Positions 34,912-42,735 of a stretch of DNA of 64,000 nucleotides are shown piece after piece. Under the pieces are notes generated by a model. The model had not been told where the DNA came from. It saw nothing but the letters and a program-made list of their open reading frames with translations, and ran no database searches. Both the position numbers and the translations under genes were made by a program. The stretch's first letter is position 1; each line of letters opens with the position of its first letter. Source of the stretch: JACADW01 sp963747985 (GTDB taxonomy: Bacteria > Acidobacteriota > UBA6911); the NCBI GenBank assembly GCA_963747985.1, contig CAVVHG010000008.1:62001-126000 (forward strand). The letters run 5' to 3'.

Positions 34912-36675
34912 ATGAATCGTCGGGATTTCATCAAAGGCGCCGGATTTTCGTTTGCAGCTCCGGCTTTCGGGCAGGAAGGACCGCCCGTCAAGGAGAGGAT
35001 CGAGGAACTTACTGCATCCAGGAATCCGGCGATTGCGCTGAACCACCTGGGCTTTCTGCCCGACGCCCGGAAAATCGTGCTTTTTCGCCATCCCGGTCCA
35101 GGGGCGCCTGCAGAATTCACCCTCGAGGAAATCGGGACGAATGCGAAACCGCCGCGATGGACGCGCCCTCTCCGGCCGGTCAGGTGCGACCTTGGCCCTT
35201 GCCTGGCAGGGGATTTCACCGATGTCGAGCAGCCGGGGCTGTACCAGGTCACAGTCGGAATGCTGAGATCGGTGCCGTTCTTCATCAGGACCGATCTCTG
35301 GAGGCGCACCCTGCCCAAGGCTTTCAGCTTCTATTTCCAGGAGCGCTGCGGAGTCGCCGTTCCGAACGTCCACCCGGCCTGCCATCTCGACGATGCGAGA
35401 CGTCGCGATAACGGCCAGTCTATCGATGTAACGGGCGGGTGGCACGACGCAGGCGACCTGCGGAAATGGATGTCGACAGCCCTTCATAGTGGAATTGCGA
35501 TCGCCCGGATGGGTAGAAACCTCGGCAAGGACTGGAATCTGGACGGATCCGGATTGGGTCCGATCCTGGAGGAACTGCGTTGGGGCAACCGTTACTGGCG
35601 GAAGATGCAAGACAGCGACGGCCGGGTCTGGGACGATGCCGCCGGGGGTGTCAACGGTGATAACAGCGATAATCACTGGACGGACAACCGGGTGGGCACG
35701 GCAGATGACCGTTACATCAACCCGTCCAAGTCCGGAGTCATCCAGGCTGAATTTGTGGCCGTGCAAGCCCTGATCGCCCAGTTGTTCCGAGAAACAGACC
35801 CGGGCTATGGCCAGAATTGCCTGGCCGCCGGTTTGCGTTGCCGTAAGGCCAACACCCCGGGGAACGACACCGAAGACCTGGTATCCTGGGCGATGGCCGC
35901 CCTTGAGCTATACCGTGCCACCGGGGAACAGGCGTGGGCACAGGAAGCCCGGCATTTGGGCAATCAGCTCCGTGACCTGCAGGTCCGGGAGTTTCGGGGC
36001 AACCAGCGGCAAGTGCGCGGATATTTTCAAACCTCATCGACCGACCGCACTCCTTATGTCAACGCGATCGGTTCGGCTGTGCCCGCATTGGTCCTGTTGG
36101 ACCTGGCTGCAACTTTTCCCTCCGACCCGGACGCTTCGGCCTGGGGAGAGGCCGTCCGGATGCACCTGGATGAATATGTGCAACCACTGTCGGAAAGGAA
36201 CGCATTCAGGATCATACCCTATGGCATCTTCGAGAAATCTCCCACACCGGAAAAATACCGCCCCCTGGCGGGCGAACTGACCTATCGGTACTTCATGCCG
36301 GCGCGGAAGCAGTTCTGGTGGCTCGGCATGACTTCGCACCTCGAGAACTATGCCTGCCTGCTCGCCAGCGCTTCCGCCGCTTTCAAGCGGCGCGAATACA
36401 TGGACCTGGCATTCCGGCAGCTGGAGTGGGTCATGGGAGCCAACCCCTTCGGGGCGTGCCTCATGACCGGAGAAGGCATGAACAATCCCTATCCGCATTC
36501 CCGGTATGTCGGTTTGATCACGGGCGGCATCATGAACGGCATCGCGGGGAATCCGGAGGATGAACCGATCCTGGACATGGAATACGGATTCGATTGGCGG
36601 ACCACGGAGTACTGGACTCCGCACAACGCCTGGTATCTCTGGGCTGTCTCCGAGATCGAAAAGGGTCGTTCATAA
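34912..36675 (+). CDS. TAT-exported glycoside hydrolase family 9 protein (cellulase-like)
   Basis: 587 residues. TAT signal MNRRDFIKGAGFSFAAPAFG. Residues about 40-135 are the Ig-like CelD_N domain (AIALNHLGFLPDARKIVLF, GDFTDVEQPGLYQV). The (alpha/alpha)6 barrel has GGWHDAGDLRKW near residue 178-189 with the catalytic base Asp, GANPFGACLMTGEGMN near 510 and a C-terminal TEYWTPHNAWYLWA whose Glu is the acid. No dockerin or CBM is present. Probable substrate is a beta-1,4-glucan or glucuronan. ATG 34912 has GGAGGAAAC upstream; frames from 34093 are extensions. Confidence 0.9.
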   Translation: MNRRDFIKGAGFSFAAPAFGQEGPPVKERIEELTASRNPAIALNHLGFLPDARKIVLFRHPGPGAPAEFTLEEIGTNAKPPRWTRPLRPVRCDLGPCLAGDFTDVEQPGLYQVTVGMLRSVPFFIRTDLWRRTLPKAFSFYFQERCGVAVPNVHPACHLDDARRRDNGQSIDVTGGWHDAGDLRKWMSTALHSGIAIARMGRNLGKDWNLDGSGLGPILEELRWGNRYWRKMQDSDGRVWDDAAGGVNGDNSDNHWTDNRVGTADDRYINPSKSGVIQAEFVAVQALIAQLFRETDPGYGQNCLAAGLRCRKANTPGNDTEDLVSWAMAALELYRATGEQAWAQEARHLGNQLRDLQVREFRGNQRQVRGYFQTSSTDRTPYVNAIGSAVPALVLLDLAATFPSDPDASAWGEAVRMHLDEYVQPLSERNAFRIIPYGIFEKSPTPEKYRPLAGELTYRYFMPARKQFWWLGMTSHLENYACLLASASAAFKRREYMDLAFRQLEWVMGANPFGACLMTGEGMNNPYPHSRYVGLITGGIMNGIAGNPEDEPILDMEYGFDWRTTEYWTPHNAWYLWAVSEIEKGRS

Positions 36676-36773
36676 CACCGGCTGGAACCAGCGGCGGCAC
36701 CTTCATGCATTGCCGGGAAGCGGGAGCACGATTCAGGGCGCCCACAGTGATGCGATGAACGAGGGAGCGCTGA

Positions 36774-39248
36774 CTAGGGTCGCTGACTCTGCTGCTCGTA
36801 GAAAGCCAGGCGTGCTCGCAGCACTGCCACCTTGCTGCTGTCGTGTTGCTCGCCGGCCACTTCGAGCGCGCGACGCGCCACCTGCGCTGCTTCCGCGAAA
36901 CGGCCAACGTCAGCGTAGAGAGAAGCGAGGAACTCAAGGCTGCTGAGCTCGCCTCCGCCCGAGAGGCTCACGGCCTTCTCAAAATGGGGAATTGCTTCGG
37001 CCAGCCGCTGGCTGGCCGCAAGCACGCGGCCGCAGTTGTACTGGTATTCCAGAGAATCAGGATTAATCTGCGCCGCCTTGATGATGTGCTCGGCAGCTTC
37101 ATCGAGACTGCCGGCGCGGGCCAGAGCTATGCCGAGTGTATTCTGCGCGTCGGCGTTTTCCGGATTTGACGTCACGGCCTTGCGGCAGTGGTCGATCGCT
37201 GCGTTATTCTGGTGCTTTTCGAGCAGGGCGGCGCAAAGGTTGCCGTGAGCTTCCGAGTTTTCCGGATCAATCTCCAGCGCCTTCTCATACTGCTCAATTC
37301 CCTCGTCCAACCTGCCGGCTGTGGCGAGCGCAATCCCGAGGTTGCTATGCGCCGCCGCGTAGCTTGAATTGATCTTCAGCGCCGTTCGATATTCACCTAT
37401 GGCTTCGTCCAGCCGGCCCGACTGCTGCATGACGTACCCGAGATTGAGATGCGCCTTGGCGTCATCAGGATTCAGCGCAAGCGCCTTCTGCCATCCGGCG
37501 ACCGCGTCGTTGTACTGCCCTTTCTCCATCAGCTGAACGGCCTCGTCAAAAAGCCGATAGAAGTCCGTCGCCGGCGTCTCGATCCTTTCCAGCCCGCCGG
37601 CCGGAATATTCGCAAATTCCGGGATATTCACCGCGCGGTTCGCTGCCGTCGCGTTTTCGACAAGAATTGCGGGGCTGTCGTTGCCCTGCTCATCGATGTG
37701 AGTCAGGTACATCTGCGTGTAACCGGTACGCGCCTTTGATGAAAACACCAGCCAGCGGCCGTTGGGCGAGAAACTGTGCCACGAGTTCATCCGGCTCATG
37801 TTGCAGTTCAGCCGCCGCACCGTGCCGCCCTGGAAAGGAACGATATACAGCTGGCTGTCGGGGCGCATGAGCAGCCCGCACTTGTTCTGAACGAACACGA
37901 TCCACTTGCCGTCGGGCGAAACCTTCGGGAAGTCGTTGCTCATCCCGTTCGCCGAGGCGCCGGCGACTGGTTCGGGCTGGCCACCCCGACCGTCGTTGAA
38001 CGGAATCCTGTAGAGGTCGTACTGGATCTGTGTCTCGTCGGGGCCGTTGGCGTACTCCGACATGTTCTGCCCCGGATAGTAGGGGTCCTTGGCCGGGGCT
38101 CGCGAGAACACCAGGTACTTGCTGTCGGGGCTCCAGAAGGCAGCCGCCTGCACGTAGTCCGGATCATCGGCACCCGGAAGCGGTTCGAGTTTTCCAGACT
38201 CGCGGCTGTACCAGGCAAGGATGCCTCGAGTCGGATAGAACACCTGAGAGAAGTGGTAGTCGTTGTAGGAGGCGTTGTAGAACCGGTCGTCCACGCCGCG
38301 GCCCATCTGTTTGCGTTCGGGATTTTCGATGGACGTCACCAGGTATCTCCCGTCGGGCGACAGCTGCGACATGAAACCGAAGCGCTTGTGGTTCGGCTTG
38401 TCGGAGAACGAACTCCATTTAATGACGTCTTCGGTCCGGATCGACATCACCTTCCTGACAGGGACTATCGCGTACAGGCCCTTGTCATTCTGCGGCCCGT
38501 CAACGTCCAGGCCGAGCATGCGGCCGTCGCGTGACAGCGAGTGGCAATTAGCGCATGTGGGAAGGCCCTGCATCACCACTCTGCTCTGCTCGTCGCTCAC
38601 ATAGCGAAGCCGCCACTTGATCAGCGGAATCGCGCTTTGGGGAAGTGGCGCGATGACACCCCTCTCCGTTGTCGGCGGCCGGATCAGCGGCACGTCGCGG
38701 TAGAAGAGGGCCGCGGACACGGGATCGGATGACGTGCGAATCGTCACCTGGCCGCGTGAAACGGCTTGCTTTGCCCCGTCATCCGCGTATCCGGTGATGG
38801 TCACAATGGCCGGACGCTTCACCGAGTGCTTCTTAATAACAGCCCACGCCTCTGATTCCGGCTTCCACGTGTGAGCTTCCGCCAATTCTGGCGGCAGCGT
38901 GGGCGGATCGGCTCCCACACAGGAAGAGTCGAGTTCCCCGGGCGTCATCTTTTCGCCAGCCGACCGTACTTGGATGCGACGGGCCCGCTCCGCGAACGAA
39001 ACCTCTATCAACCAGATCTTCGCCTGACCTGTGTCGCGCCACAGGAAAGTGGGTGGCGATATGTCGGGCGGGAAGATCGAACCGTCCGCCGGATATTCCA
39101 CGCTGATACCGGCTTTTGGGTCGGAGGATTTCACCTCACGCCCGCGAGACAGGACCGCCGTATAGGCAACGAACGTGCTTAGCAGAATCCCGAAAATCGC
39201 GGACCGGACAAACACTGATGCCGGCCGATGATAGCTTTCCATGAGCAT
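36774..39248 (-). CDS. Membrane-anchored CxxCH / PD40 beta-propeller / TPR protein
   Basis: 824 residues. An N-terminal anchor (VRSAIFGILLSTFVAYTAVL) is followed by a beta-rich segment. PTCANCHSLSRDG near residue 232 is a heme-c-type CxxCH motif. A TolB-like PD40 propeller spans about 300-550 (MSQLSPDGRYLVTS, FWSPDSKYLVFS, PKVSPDGKWIVF, SFSPNGRWLVFS). From about 595 six TPR units follow (DAKAHLNLGYVMQQSGRLDEA, SYAAAHSNLGIALATAGRLDE, YAKAxxPEN-type repeats). It may bind heme and act in an extracytoplasmic complex. ATG 39248 or 39242; no clear ribosome site. Confidence 0.82.
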   Translation of the reverse strand: MLMESYHRPASVFVRSAIFGILLSTFVAYTAVLSRGREVKSSDPKAGISVEYPADGSIFPPDISPPTFLWRDTGQAKIWLIEVSFAERARRIQVRSAGEKMTPGELDSSCVGADPPTLPPELAEAHTWKPESEAWAVIKKHSVKRPAIVTITGYADDGAKQAVSRGQVTIRTSSDPVSAALFYRDVPLIRPPTTERGVIAPLPQSAIPLIKWRLRYVSDEQSRVVMQGLPTCANCHSLSRDGRMLGLDVDGPQNDKGLYAIVPVRKVMSIRTEDVIKWSSFSDKPNHKRFGFMSQLSPDGRYLVTSIENPERKQMGRGVDDRFYNASYNDYHFSQVFYPTRGILAWYSRESGKLEPLPGADDPDYVQAAAFWSPDSKYLVFSRAPAKDPYYPGQNMSEYANGPDETQIQYDLYRIPFNDGRGGQPEPVAGASANGMSNDFPKVSPDGKWIVFVQNKCGLLMRPDSQLYIVPFQGGTVRRLNCNMSRMNSWHSFSPNGRWLVFSSKARTGYTQMYLTHIDEQGNDSPAILVENATAANRAVNIPEFANIPAGGLERIETPATDFYRLFDEAVQLMEKGQYNDAVAGWQKALALNPDDAKAHLNLGYVMQQSGRLDEAIGEYRTALKINSSYAAAHSNLGIALATAGRLDEGIEQYEKALEIDPENSEAHGNLCAALLEKHQNNAAIDHCRKAVTSNPENADAQNTLGIALARAGSLDEAAEHIIKAAQINPDSLEYQYNCGRVLAASQRLAEAIPHFEKAVSLSGGGELSSLEFLASLYADVGRFAEAAQVARRALEVAGEQHDSSKVAVLRARLAFYEQQSQRP

Positions 39249-39381
39249 GATGCTTCTAGCCGCATATCTTATCAGAGCGGCGGCAGCCTCGTGCAACAAT
39301 ACAGAATGCCGGGTTCAACCCTCGAGTCACCCGCGGCTTCTCGCGCTCACGCCGCCTTTGCGGCCGCCGGTATCAGCGAGT

Positions 39382-39579
39382 CTATCCGGGTTCTGCGCTT
39401 CGAGTAATCGTGCTTTCCGCTCCCCGCATCGCCCTGCGCACGAGCCTTCGTCCGAACCACAGCATCCAGATCAGCGCAATCAGGTTCATGACCGTCCTGC
39501 CGATGATGTCAATTCCGGGCCAGGTGCTGCTCCCCAGGAATCCGCACAACATGCAGACCAGCATGGCGCCAAGTATCAA
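39382..39579 (-). CDS. Possible small membrane protein
   Basis: 65 residues from a TTG at 39579, with two hydrophobic stretches (ILGAMLVCMLCGFL and GRTVMNLIALIWMLWFG) and a basic tail RRLVRRAMRG. The frame remains open further upstream without a good start. There is no ribosome site. Hydrophobic hairpin form suggests a real membrane protein, but coding status is uncertain. Confidence 0.35.
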   Translation of the reverse strand: MILGAMLVCMLCGFLGSSTWPGIDIIGRTVMNLIALIWMLWFGRRLVRRAMRGAESTITRSAEPG

Positions 39580-39696
39580 CGCCCACCGATGCAGGTCGCG
39601 CCAACCGGGCCGAGTTGATATACGTCGGAGAATTCGGGTGTGAGAGCGGCCCCGAAATCCTCGGCTTCAAACGCCTGGCACGAAGTGCTCAGCCAC

Positions 39697-40236
39697 TCAG
39701 AGCCTCCTCCCGCGATCGGATTTCAGAATGTCGCAGACGGCGGCGATGGTATTCCAGTTACGCGTGGTGGCAGGGACACCGAGCCGCTTTTCAACGACTT
39801 CGTTAGAGTAGACGCGGGTCCGGCCCGGCCTCCCGAGACTCAGGGCAAATCGGCCGATGACCGCGACGACTCTGACTTCCCACTCGTGCCCGACAGGCTG
39901 CTCCAACGGAAAGGGCGGCAGCGATCGTGGCTGAGCAAGCATGACGGAAGCGAACCGACGTACATGCTCCTCTGGAGGCCCGTCGCAAAAGACCGGTGTT
40001 TGCATCAGCTCGAGCACTTCTCGCGCAGGACAAACCACCAACTCCGGCTTGAAAGCCAGCCTCCGGAGTACTTCGTCGCGCAACTTCCTTTCACTTACAT
40101 TCCCGCGTACGACGAAGGTTCCCGCCGCGGCGACGTTGACGACGCCGTACTCCGCCAGGTCCCTGGCGAGTTGGCTGGGGTGAAGCCTCTGGTGCCCACC
40201 CACATTGACCGCTCTGAAGAATACGACCGATGCCAT
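39697..40236 (-). CDS. DUF1697 family protein
   Basis: 179 residues. VVFFRAVNVGGHQ at residue 4-16 is the DUF1697 signature, with the usual ferredoxin-like halves (FVVRGNVSERKLRDEV, WEVRVVAVIGRFAL) and a C-terminal VEKRLGVPATTRNWNTI, which matches the conserved T-x-R-N-W motif. The function of the family is not established. ATG 40236. The leader of the divergent gene at 40582 begins directly at the gene's 5' end. Confidence 0.85.
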   Translation of the reverse strand: MASVVFFRAVNVGGHQRLHPSQLARDLAEYGVVNVAAAGTFVVRGNVSERKLRDEVLRRLAFKPELVVCPAREVLELMQTPVFCDGPPEEHVRRFASVMLAQPRSLPPFPLEQPVGHEWEVRVVAVIGRFALSLGRPGRTRVYSNEVVEKRLGVPATTRNWNTIAAVCDILKSDRGRRL

Positions 40237-40581
40237 AGGTATCCGGTCCTTCTTTAAGTCTGTCTGCTTGTCACGAGGCGAAAGACTCTGCTTTCACCTT
40301 ACACCCTTGTTTCCTTTCCATAAGCTTACGCCCCCGGTCGACACTCCGGCGGATCAATTCGCCGCGGCCGGAACCTCCCGCTTGCTTAGCTCGCCACCGA
40401 GGGCTAAGCTTTTTTCATCGGGTGTAAGAAAGCCCACTCGGGTGGGTGACGAAAGACTGAACGAAGGAAGAAGGTCAGGGTTACTGCCTGGCGGTAGCCA
40501 GTGACTTCGATACCGGGCGCAATTCCCTGACTTCGGCAAATCGAGGGCGGGAGTCCCTTGATTTCGGAGAGGAGGAGTCTC
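40237..40581 (+). promoter_or_regulatory. Structured 5' leader with internal terminator
   Basis: This 345-bp gap contains several RNA-type elements on the plus strand: an intrinsic terminator at 40384-40415 (GCTTAGC / GCTAAGC with TTTTTT), a hairpin CCCAC-TCGG-GTGGG at 40433-40446, a stem GGTTACTG / CGGTAGCC near 40480-40500, a long-range 9-bp pair CTTACACCC (40296-40304) with GGGTGTAAG (40420-40428) that encloses the terminator, and CGAAAGACT repeated on both sides. It looks like a regulated leader for the gene at 40582. I could not match a known riboswitch. Confidence 0.4.
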
Positions 40582-41667
40582 ATGCACAGAAGTACCTTGT
40601 TACTGACCTTGGGACTGTTCGCGATCGCGTCGGTGGCCGCTTCCCAACCGGCCGTCGCGCAGTTCTATGAACAACACAACTTGATTTCGGACGGTGCCGT
40701 TCCTGCGGATCTTGTCGATCCACAGCTGGTGAACGCCTGGGGTCTCGTGGCAGGTCCGACCACCCCGTGGTGGATTAACGACAACGGGACCGGCATTTCC
40801 ACCCTTTACAACGTCAACACCGGCACCGTGCCGTTTTCGGTCGTGGTACCCGGCAACCCGACCGGGATCGCTTTCAACGGCACCGCCGCCTTTGTAGTCG
40901 ATAACGGCGCGGGGCCAGCCGCGGCCCGCTTCCTGTTTGCCAGCGAAGATGGAACCATCTCAGGTTGGCACCCGGTGATGGGTGTTGTGCCGCCGGCCAC
41001 CGTCGTCGTGGACAATTCCGCCAGCGGTGCGGTCTACAAGGGCCTGGCTCTCGCTTTGACCGAAGAGGGGGAGCCACGCCTGTATGCGACCGATTTCCAC
41101 AATGGGAAGGTGGATGTTTTTGACGGCAACTTCGATGCCGTGGAAAGCGGCTTCGAGGACCCGACCATCCCCGAGCACTATGCGCCCTTCGGCATCCGGG
41201 CCTTTGGCGATGTCATACTGGTGACCTACGCCCTCCAGGATGCTGACGCGCACGACGATGTCCCGGGCGAGGGTCACGGGTACGTCAATATGTTCGACAC
41301 GGAGGGCAACTTTCTCAAGCGTGTTACCGAGAAGGGGCAACTGAATTCGCCGTGGGGATTGGCGCTTTCTCCTGACGACTTCGGAGGCTTCAGCGGTGAT
41401 TTGCTGGTCGGCAATTTCGGGAACGGGCGCATTCACGCGTTCGATCCTACCAAGTTGAACGGGAAAGGAGAATTCCAGCATCGTGGCCCGCTGCACAGTG
41501 GCGACGGCATGCCGATAGAGATCGACGGCCTGTGGGGCCTGTCGTTCGGCAATGGCGGGCCTGCCGGCCCTACCAACACCTTGTTCTTCACCGCCGGTCC
41601 CGACGACGAATCGCACGGGCTGTTCGGATCGTTGGTCGCGGTCGCTGCCCCTGGCCGCAACCGTTGA
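40582..41667 (+). CDS. Secreted TIGR03118-like beta-propeller protein
   Basis: 361 residues. Signal peptide MHRSTLLLTLGLFAIASVAA, then a single beta-propeller of the TIGR03118 group: HNLISDGAVPADLVDPQLVN (about 33-52), WWINDNGTGISTLYN, GNPTGIAFNG, FASEDGTISGWHP, YATDFHNGKVDVFDG, LNSPWGLALSPDDFGGF and LVGNFGNGRIHAFD. Usually the family has a PEP-CTERM end; none is seen here and the tail is short. ATG 40582 has GGAGGAG 5 nt upstream. The function is unknown. Confidence 0.82.
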   Translation: MHRSTLLLTLGLFAIASVAASQPAVAQFYEQHNLISDGAVPADLVDPQLVNAWGLVAGPTTPWWINDNGTGISTLYNVNTGTVPFSVVVPGNPTGIAFNGTAAFVVDNGAGPAAARFLFASEDGTISGWHPVMGVVPPATVVVDNSASGAVYKGLALALTEEGEPRLYATDFHNGKVDVFDGNFDAVESGFEDPTIPEHYAPFGIRAFGDVILVTYALQDADAHDDVPGEGHGYVNMFDTEGNFLKRVTEKGQLNSPWGLALSPDDFGGFSGDLLVGNFGNGRIHAFDPTKLNGKGEFQHRGPLHSGDGMPIEIDGLWGLSFGNGGPAGPTNTLFFTAGPDDESHGLFGSLVAVAAPGRNR

Positions 41668-41816
41668 CATTGGGGGAACAGTGGAATGAGGTTGAAGGGG
41701 GGTGTGGAGGGAGGCCGTAGTCTGCTCGTCCAGACAGATCACAAGTGGCGGCGCCTCTACGCCCCCCCCGGGCTCAATGTTTGTGGAGAGTCCAAGGGCT
41801 TGCGGCCTCTCGGGCT

Positions 41817-41990
41817 TCAGGCCTTCGGTTTTCCTTCGGTCCCCGGCGCCTCGGCAGGCGCCAGTTTCTCCTCAGGCCGCAGTCCTTCTTTTGGCTTCCA
41901 CGCTGCCGCCAGCGCCCTGCCCTTGGCGATCTGATCAGGCGGAATCTGTCGTTCCGCCACACGGAGCGCGTTCTCATAGGCTTCACGAAA
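41817..41990 (-). pseudogene. Possible C-terminal remnant of a Sel1-repeat protein
   Basis: A minus-strand frame contains YENALRVAERQIPPDQIAKG and AAAWKPKE, resembling the last helix of Sel1/TPR proteins (QxxxxxLTPxQIAxAQ...WKPK). It overlaps the 3' end of the toxin gene in another frame and has no upstream continuation. Weak evidence; could be chance. Confidence 0.25.
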
Positions 41991-42402
41991 TCCCGACCAC
42001 GCGCATCCCGCAAGACCTGGCGGCAAGCCCGAGCGCCTGGTCGTGAGTCGCCATAACCAGATCAGCCCGGTTCATTTCGCGCCAGAGTAGTGCCGAGGCG
42101 AGGTGGATGGAGTCAAGAGTGCCAAGCTCGGTCGGCAGCGGCTGAGAAGCACGAGCAAGGATCGGGTAAGTGATCTCAACGATCTCGACCGCACTCAGAA
42201 AGCGAAAAACCGCTTCCCTCCGCAGCGCAATCTGCTCCGCGCCCGCGGCTCAACGCAACCGAAGGCGGTCCAATGCCCGCAGGCATTCGACCTCGGCGAG
42301 CCGGCTGGAAACAGCTGTCTTTATGGCTCGCCACTTGTGCAGTGCTCCCGGCTGGCCGAGGACAATCCGAAGCAGAACCGAGGAATCCACGTAGGCGATC
42401 AT
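41983..42402 (-). pseudogene. vapC: vapC toxin gene interrupted by an in-frame TGA
   Basis: A 139-codon PIN-domain gene runs from ATG 42402 to TGA 41983 with one in-frame TGA at 42252-42250, after residue 50. Before it: MIAYVDSSVLLRIVLGQ (Asp5) and SSRLAEVECLRALDR (Glu). After it: LGTLDSIHLASALLW (Asp) and MATHDQALGLAARSCGM (Asp). All four PIN acidic residues are present but lie on both sides of the stop. The stop replaces what would be a Cys (TGC) by one base. The ATG overlaps the antitoxin stop in ATGA, so expression is coupled. Confidence 0.8.
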
Positions 42403-42659
42403 CGCCCGCCTCGCCGATCTTCGAACAGCAGCTCAACTGCATCGACATCGACCATGAGCGGAGGCGGCAGGCGAAGCGATTTCAAGGTGGCGCCCGGCAC
42501 TCTGCTCCGTACAGTCAAAAGGCGCTCGTTCTCGCGGTGAGGAACGATCTTCGCGATAGGGGTCTCGCGGTCCAGCACGGTAATCACTTCACCAGCGCGT
42601 ACTGACCTCAGGTGTTCGCTCAGGCGGGCTTTCAAGTCGGCGATGCGGACCTTTTTCAT
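42399..42659 (-). CDS. vapB: VapB/Phd-type antitoxin
   Basis: 86 residues, MKKVRIADLKARLSEHLRSV at the start (Phd/YefM DNA-binding fold), GEVITVLDRETPIAKIVPH as the second strand, and a C-terminal region (PPPLMVDVDAVELLFEDRRG) that would bind the toxin. It is followed by the broken vapC. ATG 42659 fits the family start; an in-frame ATG at 42686 with AAGG before it would add nine residues. The gene is overlapped by its own palindromic operator. Confidence 0.8.
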   Translation of the reverse strand: MKKVRIADLKARLSEHLRSVRAGEVITVLDRETPIAKIVPHRENERLLTVRSRVPGATLKSLRLPPPLMVDVDAVELLFEDRRGGR

Positions 42660-42687
42660 GACTATATGATAGTCATATATAGTCATG
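42657..42687 (-). promoter_or_regulatory. Palindromic operator at the antitoxin start
   Basis: CATGACTATAT (42657-42667) and ATATAGTCATG (42677-42687) are perfect 11-bp inverted arms; inside them ATGACTAT / ATAGTCAT (42658-42676) forms a second perfect palindrome. The three TAGTCAT half-sites cover the antitoxin start codon. This fits autoregulation by the VapB-VapC complex. Confidence 0.6.
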
Positions 42688-42735
42688 TCCTTCAATTTCC
42701 ATTTTCCTCGTTCCCCATGCAATGCGGCAGGCCCC

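Noticed and set aside
40260..40500. Cyclic-di-GMP (GEMM) riboswitch
   Set aside because: GAAAG and GGTTAC-like pieces are present, but the order and the conserved core of the aptamer are not.
41983..42402. Selenocysteine or recoded TGA in vapC
   Set aside because: TGA acts as a normal stop in many neighbours, no SECIS-like hairpin follows it, and a Cys-to-stop single-base change is the simpler reading.
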